A stretch of DNA of 15,000 nt from Steinernema hermaphroditum (taxonomy: Eukaryota > Nematoda > Chromadorea > Rhabditida > Steinernematidae). The stretch spans positions 16,876,470 to 16,891,469 of the forward strand of contig CM059624.1 in NCBI GenBank assembly GCA_030435675.1, read 5' to 3'. Positions 1 through 6,676 of the stretch are shown piece after piece. The notes beneath the pieces are model-generated. The model was not told the DNA's origin, made no database searches, and worked only from the letters and a program-made list of their open reading frames with translations. Position numbers and translations under genes: made by a program. The first letter of the stretch is position 1. Every line of letters begins with the position of its first letter.

Positions 1-422
1 GTAATTTTTGTACTTTCGATTTTGTACTTAATCGTTCTTTGAACTTGATCCATTTCGTTCATCAAATCCTGGCAAAGTATCAAGAACGTTTTCTTTGCTT
101 TAATAGTGTAATCTTTTTTCACAAAGTTTTCGTAGTCTCTCTTCAAATTGTTCGCTAATATCCACATTCCATTTGTTTCATATTCCGCTAGTAGTTTATC
201 CAAGGTGGTGTGGTTGATGGAGTAGTTGAGCGCCAAACCTTTGATTTCTGTGACGTTTCGTTCGATTTGGAGAGAGGTTTCGTAAAGTTTGTAGTAATCG
301 ATCTTTTCCATGTGTAAAATGGCTTTCGTCTTTGTAATGAGCTCGTCGTAGTCGTTTCTTTTTGACGTGTAACGTTGGAAACTTGCGTCCAAACCTTGTA
401 CTAGGAAGTAAGAAGTCGCCAT
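1..422 (-). CDS. Unrecognised protein, N-terminal part (runs off left edge)
   Basis: A minus-strand reading frame begins with ATG at 422-420 and stays open for 140 codons to the window edge, so the C-terminus is missing. The start sits in a good context (GACATGG). The nearest upstream in-frame stop is at 464-462, and a TTTTCAG acceptor ends two bases before the ATG. I do not recognise the family. The visible part begins MATSYFLVQGLDASF, has no clear signal peptide or membrane segment, is rich in Lys, Glu, Leu and Tyr, and looks mainly helical. It contains three N-glycosylation sequons (NVT, NYS, NHT). Its codons often end in C or G (TAC, AAC, CTC, ACC, GCG), unlike the A/T-ending codons of the neighbouring gag-pol, suggesting a different origin. 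It could be a host gene next to the insertion, or a third retroelement frame in the env position downstream of pol. I cannot decide between them. Confidence 0.6.
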   Translation of the reverse strand, partial: MATSYFLVQGLDASFQRYTSKRNDYDELITKTKAILHMEKIDYYKLYETSLQIERNVTEIKGLALNYSINHTTLDKLLAEYETNGMWILANNLKRDYENFVKKDYTIKAKKTFLILCQDLMNEMDQVQRTIKYKIESTKI

Positions 423-424
423 GT

Positions 425-431
425 CTGAAAA
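425..431 (-). promoter_or_regulatory. Candidate 3' splice (or trans-splice) acceptor
   Basis: On the minus strand this reads TTTTCAG, followed by AC and the ATG at 422. It matches the nematode acceptor consensus. An acceptor this close to a start codon is typical of spliced-leader trans-splicing in nematodes, but a cis-spliced subgenomic message for an env-position frame would look the same. A short motif like this can arise by chance, so the call rests on its position. Confidence 0.4.
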
Positions 432-750
432 TGTATCATGATTAATTAAACAAACATTGAATTATTTCCGCGAGCATCACGTTAAATTTGTTTTGAGAAC
501 AATTCAATCTAATCGATTTTCATGCGACCGAACGCAACCGGGATCAAAACGTTGACTGAAGTGTCTGTTGTTTGTCACTTTTCCGTTCCTATTCGTCTCC
601 ATTTTTAGACTGTCTGTTTCTGCGGATAATTCTCCATTTTCTCACGTATATTCTCTTTCTTGGCGTATTTGTTTCTTTTCTGTTTCATTTGTTTGTCTTT
701 TCTTCAACTATAATTGTATTTTGTAGGTGTAGTTTGTAATTATTCCGTAA
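432..750. other. Non-coding spacer downstream of gag-pol
   Basis: There is no convincing gene here. The minus strand is purine-rich between about 600 and 710. The run at 578-600, read on the minus strand, is mostly purine, ends GGAAAAG and is followed directly by TG. That is the arrangement expected of a polypurine tract next to a 3' LTR starting at 577, but it is only one weak candidate. No part of this spacer matches the LTR end seen at 6455 and rightward, nor the 173-bp repeat. The spacer is therefore the element's 3' untranslated region, the outer part of U3 (whose 5' counterpart is not visible), or host flank containing the promoter of the gene at 422-1. Confidence 0.45.
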
Positions 751-3700
751 TTATTGAGAAATTTCTAACGGAATGACTCTGTTCACTGTTCTCCAGATTG
801 TATTATGGTTCGACATTTTTAGTTTCAATTTTCTGACGTTGTTGTCGGTAGTTTCGACTACTTCTACTACTTTAGCCATCTTCCAGCTGTTTCTGGGAAG
901 GTGTTCATCCATAATCAGTACTAACTGTCCTATGTATGGAAGATTCTTTGATTTTTTTGTTGAGATTTCCATGTTCTTCTTGTGAACGTCGTGTAATTCG
1001 AGCAGATATTGTTTGCTCCAAATCGTCCAGTACCTTTCGAGTAATTCTGTTGTACTTTGGAATTGATTTAACACCTTTTTTCTCGATTGTATTGTTTGGT
1101 GGAGCATTCGTGGATTGTAATCACCATCTTGTATTTCATCACGTATATCTTTATCGTAATGCAATGTTAATTCAGATCCAGGGTGCAAGAAATCCGCCGG
1201 CCGCAAGATCTGGAACTCATCTTCGTCCGTATCAACGTGAGTCAATGGCCTTTCATTTAACATTCCTTCAATTTGGATTAGCAAACATTCTAGTTCCTCG
1301 AATGATACTTTTTTGTTCTGCAACGTTTTATACATTGATCTTTTCACTGAGCCGATCAATCGCTCATACATGCCACCTTCCCAGGGTGCATATGGTGTAA
1401 TTCGGCTCCATTTTATTTCACTCTTTGCCGTAAATTGTATTACTTCGCTATTTTCGAAAATCTCTTTTGCAAAAGTTTTCAGTATTTCATCAGCCAGTTC
1501 AAAGGTAGGTGCATTATCACTAGTGATTGATTTTGGAACCGTTCTCCTACTCGTGAATTTTTTAAATGCTCTTAAAAACGATGTAGTACTCACATCCTTC
1601 AGTAATTCCAAGTGAATTAGTCTTGTAGTAGAGCAAACAAATATGCAACCGTATGATTTTTTCATCGTGTTTTGGTCTGTGTCTTTGGTCGACAAAGGTC
1701 CGAAAAAGTCTACTCCTATGTGCTCAAAGGGTCTGCATCTCAATACTCTCCTGGAGGGTAAGCCCTGCATGTCCGGATAAGACATCGGTCTTTTGTTGTA
1801 CTTCTGACACTGGACACATTTTTGTAAAGTTGTATTTACTTTTTGTCGCAAGCTTCTCATCCAGTATTTTGTTCTGACTTCAGCTATTGTATGATTCCTT
1901 CCCTTGTGCATTGGAAGATGTTTTTCCCAGATTAGCATTTCCGCCAGAGGTGAATTTTTCGAAATGATTATAGGGTGTTTTGCATCTTCCTCCATAGCAC
2001 TATTTTGTAGTCGTCCTTGTAATCGCCAAATATTATTTTCGTCCTTGAAGCATTTTTTGTTCTTTTGTAGGTTATCATCTTTTTCCATCTCTTCTTCGTT
2101 TTGATGTACTCTAATTATCGTCGTCATTGCTTTGCTTATCTCTTCTGTATTTGGACTTTGTAGTTTGGAAATGTTCTCGTTCACTAGCTTCGTTCGATTA
2201 GTCGTATTTTTAGGTTTTTTCAAGTTGTGTATGAAGCGTAGTACGTATGCTACTACTCTTTTGAATTTGTGTAGATCAAGTGTGTACTTCCAATTGAGTA
2301 TTGGTCTTTCACTTAGAAGTTCTTGTATTTTGCAATTGTTTACGCGGAAGTTGTCTTTTTCAGGTTGTAATTCTTTCAAACTAAGTTTTATTTCGTTTGG
2401 CCATATGTTTCTAGTTGATTTTAAAAATTCTGGACCATACCACCACATTGTGTCCATTGTTTGTTTAACTTCCAGCCCTCTTGTAGCTATGTCAGCCGGG
2501 TTTTGGTCGGTTCTTACATGACCATATTCTATCTTCATCTTGTCATCTTCTCCCAATTTTATCGTTTTTTCGTGTATTTCTTTCCAACGATTTTGAACGT
2601 ATATGCCTGCCTTTGTCGGACATGTTGTAGCTTGGATCCAATCTAACGCAATCCTGGAATCTGTGAGAATTGTGATTGTTGTAATCTTGATATTGTATTG
2701 TAGTGCCTTAAATCCTTGGATTGACAGTTTTACCCCCATTGCAATAGCTGCCAGTTCCATTTTAGGAATCGTCATTTCTGTTTTCAATGGCCGTAATTTG
2801 GTTTTGGACATTATCAGTGTACTCTTATTTGTGGAGCATAGATACATTGAAGTAGCCATAACATGCATATTTGCATCTGTAAACGTGACGATCCAGTGTA
2901 CACCTTTTGAGTTTGTAATTTCTCTTGGTATTTTGTAATCGATCAGTTGTAATTCTTGGATTATTGCATTCCACTTATCTGTTTGTGCATTATTCAGTTT
3001 CCGATCCCAAGTTGTTTCTTCAGACCATAGTTCTTGAGCGAAACGTTTCGCCTTAAGTAAGTAAGGTGCTAGTAGTCCGAGTGGGTCGTAGTTAGAAGCT
3101 AATATTTGACTAACGGTTCTTTTTGTAATATTTGTAGTTATTTCATTTTTCTCACTCGATTTTAGTATCAAACTGTCCGACAATGAATCCCAAGGTATCC
3201 CTAGAATTTTGGGTTGTGTATTTATGGAACGATCTTTCTCTTTGATTTCTTGTAGTAAGTTTTTGTCATTAGACATAAACTCTCTTAAATTCATATTTAT
3301 ATCTTGAAATATTTTCTTACTTTCTGCGTAAAGTTGACGTCCTTCTTTTTCATTCTCACAAGTCAATATCACATTGTCCACATATGTGTTTCTGAGGATG
3401 TTTTTTGCTAATTTAGGGCTTGTATTTTGTAATAGGTGTAGTTCTATAGTTTGTGCTAGCAGATATGGAGATGCTGTAATTCCGAACGGTACTCTCGTAT
3501 ACCTATATACGATTAAGTTATTCGTAGTAATGTTCTTATTGTGATTTTTCACCCATAAAAAGCAAGTAGCATCTCGTTGGGATTCCATAAGTCGTATTTG
3601 AAGAAATGCTTTCTCAACATCCGAAATTAGTACTATGCTTTTTGTACGGAAGCGTAGTAAGATATCCGAAACTTCGGGGATAGAAATGGGACCTACGTGC

Positions 3701-6336
3701 ATCATTTCGTTTAGAGATTTCTTGCCTTTTGTTTTTGCAGAACCATCGAACACAATTCTTACCTTTGTCGTGTCCTTTTTAGGTGTAATCACTGGATGAT
3801 GTGGTAAAAAGTGTCTTACTAACCCTTGCATGGGTTTTTGCAAATCTACTTCTTCAATAATTCCTGCTTCTAATTGGTCGTCGAAAATTTTCTTGTATTG
3901 ACTTATGATCCACTCGTCATTTCTGTAAGATTTTAGCACTGAATCCAATCTTCTGAGTGCCATGTGGTAGTTGTTTGATAGTTCTGAGATATCCTCCTTC
4001 CATGGGAACTCTACATAATATCCGTCTTTCCTTTTTTCGGTAGTTCTGTAGAAGTTCTCTACGATTTTCTCATTCGTCCTTAGTAGTTCTTGTTTTGAAG
4101 ATCCTGTGAATTCTGTTGTATTATAATTTAACGTTTCCATCTCGTAATCAGCGGAGTGAATAGAAAGATCTTTGTAATTGCATTGAAATGATTGTACATT
4201 TAGTTCCTCATGAACATCTTCTTTTCTAGATGATACTGTACCTGATAAGAAAGATCCAAAGTTAGATTCGATGTGATTTAAACCTGAAGGTAATTTAGTG
4301 CAGTACATGTAGTTAAGTAAAATCCACATTTGATCTGAACCGATTATCAGATCTGGACAGAATTTACGTGTTTCCGAATGCATCTCTTCCCAATTGTCTG
4401 ATAGTACTAGTCCGTTTTCTTCGTAGAATCTTTTGTCTTCATCCGATATTTGTACTGTGTCTATATCTTTCACTAATCGTTCCATTTGTAATACAGGAAT
4501 TTTGTATTCAGACTGATCTGTGTTCAGTATGATCAGATTCGATTTTTTGCATTTTAGTTCTTTTCCTTTTTCGTTGTTGAAATTAAACAGCGTTATTCGT
4601 ACTTCACCTTCTTCCGATAATCCTAATCTTTGCGCCGTCTCCGATTTTATGCATGATAATTCAGCTCCGCTGTCAAGCATGAACTTGATTTTCTTAATGT
4701 CATTGGTTTTTTCGTTGCGTACTTTCAGGAACCCGATTGGTAGCGCTCCTTTTGCTACGTTATTTCTCTTCTCTTGTTTGTTATCCATTTGTTTTTGTTC
4801 CGACGTGAATTCGGCCGTATTTTGATTGAAATGGTTTGATGCTGAACTGTTTTTGTAATTTCTTGATTCATTCGTTGTTTTATCGCTAGCTTGTTTCGGT
4901 TGGGTGAAATTTGAATTTGTATGGAAAGATGACTGAGTCTTCGAGCCGATGTTGTTCTTCCAATTATTGTGAGATTCGAACTGTTTATAATTATCTTTTT
5001 TGGAATCCATGTTTTTCTTGTAGCATACTGAAATGTGGTGGTTTTGATTGCAATACTTACACGACTGGCTTTTGTATTCTCGTCCTGTGTGTCCTGACGT
5101 TCCACATTTGTAACAAAGTCCGTTGTTACTGATGAATTGTTTTCTTTCTTCCAGTGTACTTATTGTGCGGCAATCTTCTGATTTATGGTTTCTTCTATTA
5201 CAGTAGAAACAAGCTTTGAATTGCGTTATTTTATCGTTCCTTTGGTTGTTCTTATTATAGGTTCTTCCATCGTTGTATTTAGAATCATGCGTATCACAAT
5301 AAGTATTAACTAGAGTGTTGATCTTTACCAGTTTCTCTAAACGGTGTATTATCGATTGTAATGTCCAATCTTCAGCCGTTTCTAGTTGTGTGTATATTAT
5401 TCTTCGTGTACGTATGGAGAATTTGCTTAGTATTTGTTGTAATAATCCTCTTGATGTTTCGCTTTCACCCAAATTGACTGGCTGTCTTCCCAGAGCGGTA
5501 ACCTTGCGTAGTAATTGTTCTTCTTCCTTGACCTCGTTTTTGCAAGGAGAAATGTTGTTTAATTCTTGCCACAACTTCTCAATCTGCGCAGTACTGTTCC
5601 CATATGTTTGTTCCAGTTGAAAAAGAGCCATAGTATATCCTTCTTTTGATGGGTTGTACTGTCGTACGATCTCTTTCGGTTGTCCTTCTAGAAATTGTAA
5701 TAAATAAGAGAATTTTTCTACTGAATCTAAATTGTCGTTTTTATCAATTTGTTTTTTAAATAGTGTGTGAAATATCTCCCACTCCATTGTATTTCCTTCG
5801 AAGGTTGGTATTTTCAACGGGATGATTTTAGTCTTCATGTAATTGTTGGAATGATCTTCTTGCATCGTACTTTGATTCGTTTTAGACTCGTTAAAACTGC
5901 TGTGACTGGTCGAGTTTTGTATGGAATCATTTAGACATTCCGCTTTCTGTTGTAGCAGTGTAATCAGCGTGCTCAAAGATTCCTTATCGCCTTCAAGTAG
6001 CATTATGCTTTCATTATATTTGTCTTCATATTCGTCTAAATCTTCTTCTGCTTTTAGGAGATTTACTGAATCTTCTTCTTCTATGGCGTCTACGTACTCT
6101 TCGTGCAGTTCGTTGTATTTCTCAAATTGAATTTCCAATTTTTCTAAATTTTTTATAACCGCTGTCATTTTTGCCTGGGCTTCGCCCTTTTTTCTCACGC
6201 AATATTTGAGGTATTCCGTTTCCTCACTTGGAAATTTAAGAGTTGAAATTGTTTCAACAACATCTATGTGTAATTTTTCTGCTAGTTTTTTAGCTCTTGT
6301 AATAGCTCCTTTCGCGTTAGCTAAGTTTTTTGACAT
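751..6336 (-). CDS. gag-pol: BEL/Pao-type Gag-Pol polyprotein (1861 aa)
   Basis: One open frame encodes all retrotransposition proteins, as is usual for BEL/Pao. An acidic coiled-coil region lies at about 45-135, followed by a DUF1759-like Gag core at about 165-345 and a Cys/His region at 376-438. An aspartic protease follows (DSG at 555-557), then reverse transcriptase (Asp906 in SDVEKAFLQI; YVDN at 985-988) and RNase H (Asp1154, Glu1194, Asp1226, Asp1282). Integrase has zinc ligands His1473, His1477, Cys1507 and Cys1510 and catalytic Asp1543, Asp1607 and Glu1658. A DUF5641-like C-terminus lies at about 1760-1860. There are no stops or frameshifts, so the copy is young. Two oddities are Asn988 in place of the second Asp of the RT box, and Tyr421 where the second zinc knuckle should have its fourth Cys. 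The ATG at 6336 is preceded by a 104-nt leader and the primer binding site. Processing is presumably by its own protease in cytoplasmic particles. Confidence 0.95.
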   Translation of the reverse strand: MSKNLANAKGAITRAKKLAEKLHIDVVETISTLKFPSEETEYLKYCVRKKGEAQAKMTAVIKNLEKLEIQFEKYNELHEEYVDAIEEEDSVNLLKAEEDLDEYEDKYNESIMLLEGDKESLSTLITLLQQKAECLNDSIQNSTSHSSFNESKTNQSTMQEDHSNNYMKTKIIPLKIPTFEGNTMEWEIFHTLFKKQIDKNDNLDSVEKFSYLLQFLEGQPKEIVRQYNPSKEGYTMALFQLEQTYGNSTAQIEKLWQELNNISPCKNEVKEEEQLLRKVTALGRQPVNLGESETSRGLLQQILSKFSIRTRRIIYTQLETAEDWTLQSIIHRLEKLVKINTLVNTYCDTHDSKYNDGRTYNKNNQRNDKITQFKACFYCNRRNHKSEDCRTISTLEERKQFISNNGLCYKCGTSGHTGREYKSQSCKYCNQNHHISVCYKKNMDSKKDNYKQFESHNNWKNNIGSKTQSSFHTNSNFTQPKQASDKTTNESRNYKNSSASNHFNQNTAEFTSEQKQMDNKQEKRNNVAKGALPIGFLKVRNEKTNDIKKIKFMLDSGAELSCIKSETAQRLGLSEEGEVRITLFNFNNEKGKELKCKKSNLIILNTDQSEYKIPVLQMERLVKDIDTVQISDEDKRFYEENGLVLSDNWEEMHSETRKFCPDLIIGSDQMWILLNYMYCTKLPSGLNHIESNFGSFLSGTVSSRKEDVHEELNVQSFQCNYKDLSIHSADYEMETLNYNTTEFTGSSKQELLRTNEKIVENFYRTTEKRKDGYYVEFPWKEDISELSNNYHMALRRLDSVLKSYRNDEWIISQYKKIFDDQLEAGIIEEVDLQKPMQGLVRHFLPHHPVITPKKDTTKVRIVFDGSAKTKGKKSLNEMMHVGPISIPEVSDILLRFRTKSIVLISDVEKAFLQIRLMESQRDATCFLWVKNHNKNITTNNLIVYRYTRVPFGITASPYLLAQTIELHLLQNTSPKLAKNILRNTYVDNVILTCENEKEGRQLYAESKKIFQDINMNLREFMSNDKNLLQEIKEKDRSINTQPKILGIPWDSLSDSLILKSSEKNEITTNITKRTVSQILASNYDPLGLLAPYLLKAKRFAQELWSEETTWDRKLNNAQTDKWNAIIQELQLIDYKIPREITNSKGVHWIVTFTDANMHVMATSMYLCSTNKSTLIMSKTKLRPLKTEMTIPKMELAAIAMGVKLSIQGFKALQYNIKITTITILTDSRIALDWIQATTCPTKAGIYVQNRWKEIHEKTIKLGEDDKMKIEYGHVRTDQNPADIATRGLEVKQTMDTMWWYGPEFLKSTRNIWPNEIKLSLKELQPEKDNFRVNNCKIQELLSERPILNWKYTLDLHKFKRVVAYVLRFIHNLKKPKNTTNRTKLVNENISKLQSPNTEEISKAMTTIIRVHQNEEEMEKDDNLQKNKKCFKDENNIWRLQGRLQNSAMEEDAKHPIIISKNSPLAEMLIWEKHLPMHKGRNHTIAEVRTKYWMRSLRQKVNTTLQKCVQCQKYNKRPMSYPDMQGLPSRRVLRCRPFEHIGVDFFGPLSTKDTDQNTMKKSYGCIFVCSTTRLIHLELLKDVSTTSFLRAFKKFTSRRTVPKSITSDNAPTFELADEILKTFAKEIFENSEVIQFTAKSEIKWSRITPYAPWEGGMYERLIGSVKRSMYKTLQNKKVSFEELECLLIQIEGMLNERPLTHVDTDEDEFQILRPADFLHPGSELTLHYDKDIRDEIQDGDYNPRMLHQTIQSRKKVLNQFQSTTELLERYWTIWSKQYLLELHDVHKKNMEISTKKSKNLPYIGQLVLIMDEHLPRNSWKMAKVVEVVETTDNNVRKLKLKMSNHNTIWRTVNRVIPLEISQ

Positions 6337-6440
6337 TTTGATTGTTTGAAAAGTCCGGTCGATTTGTTCGTTCCGGCTTGTAATTTTCCTGGCTTCGTAA
6401 TTTTGTTATTTGAAGATCCAGTAACCGCAGGTGTCGTAAT
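6337..6440 (-). other. Untranslated leader between primer binding site and gag ATG
   Basis: These 104 nt separate the primer binding site from the Gag start. By position they should hold the RNA packaging and dimerisation signals, but I see no specific motif. The same stretch recurs unchanged, as far as I could compare it, at 10275-10378 and 13002-13105. Confidence 0.7.
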
Positions 6441-6453
6441 GGCCGATGCACCA
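6441..6453 (-). other. Primer binding site, tRNA-Gly(GCC)
   Basis: The plus strand reads GGCCGATGCACCA, identical to the last 13 nt of metazoan tRNA-Gly(GCC) including the added CCA. On the minus strand the site therefore starts TGG, as a primer binding site must. It lies one base after an LTR-like CA end (6456-6455). This match fixes the LTR boundary and confirms the minus-strand orientation. The match does not extend into the tRNA T-arm. Confidence 0.85.
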
Positions 6454-6527
6454 ATGTTGTATCTCTCCGGCTCGCCTTTCCTCCTTCGAGGGCCACGCGG
6501 GATTTGACGGGAGATCTGAAATTATGT

Positions 6528-6547
6528 AACAGGTTCACGAACCTGTT
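6528..6547. repeat. 20-nt perfect palindrome in presumed R/U5
   Basis: The sequence AACAGGTTC-AC-GAACCTGTT has two perfect 9-bp arms around 2 nt. It lies about 35-60 nt downstream of the TATA box, so it would sit within the first few tens of bases of the transcript and could fold as an 8-bp stem with a CGUG loop. Each arm also resembles a Grainyhead-type DNA site (AACAGGTT). Copies are at 10466-10485 and 13193-13212. Confidence 0.75.
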
Positions 6548-6580
6548 CCGACAGAAAAGAGAGAGTGGGTGAAGCAACCG

Positions 6581-6588
6581 ATTTATAT
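6581..6588 (-). promoter_or_regulatory. TATA box of the LTR promoter
   Basis: The minus strand reads ATATAAAT, containing a consensus TATAAA. It lies about 90 bp downstream of the 173-bp array and about 125 bp upstream of the LTR end, where a U3 core promoter is expected. Copies are at 10519-10526 and 13246-13253. Confidence 0.6.
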
Positions 6589-6676
6589 GCTCAACCCGTT
6601 AAGCACTGACAATCAACCAACATAATTATTACAGAGTATACGAGACATTGTCTAGTCTAGTCGAAATCCTCGACAA

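Larger units (their letters stand above)
6455..6676 (-). repeat. LTR promoter-proximal part (end of U3, R, U5) of the full-length copy
   Basis: On the minus strand this segment runs from the end of the 173-bp array to the LTR terminus ACAACA. It carries a TATA box at 6588-6581, so transcription would start near 6552-6558, leaving about 100 nt of R plus U5. No AATAAA was seen between the likely start site and the LTR end, so the poly(A) signal is unassigned. The same segment recurs at 10393-10614 and 13120-13341. The exact R/U5 border cannot be placed by eye. Confidence 0.7.

Noticed and set aside
605..688. 27-codon basic frame in the spacer after pol
   Set aside because: Very short, in a purine-rich strand that favours Lys/Glu codons by composition, with no supporting motif.
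4755..5105. 116-codon minus-strand frame inside gag-pol
   Set aside because: It overlaps the zinc-knuckle and linker region in another frame, has low complexity, and shows no start context or domain.
773..6130. Many plus-strand frames of 60-154 codons opposite gag-pol
   Set aside because: They lie antisense to a continuous frame with clear conserved domains. Their Ser/Cys/Phe-rich composition is what the reverse of a Lys/Glu/Asn-rich coding strand produces.
6441..6453. tRNA-Gly gene
   Set aside because: Only the last 13 nt of the tRNA, including the post-transcriptional CCA, are present. That is the signature of a primer binding site, not a gene.
6317..6577. 86-codon minus-strand frame overlapping the gag start, repeated at 10255-10515 and 12982-13242
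   Set aside because: Its ATG lies upstream of the transcription start predicted from the TATA box, it spans the PBS, and it repeats only because the leader is duplicated. A role as an upstream frame cannot be excluded, but nothing supports it.
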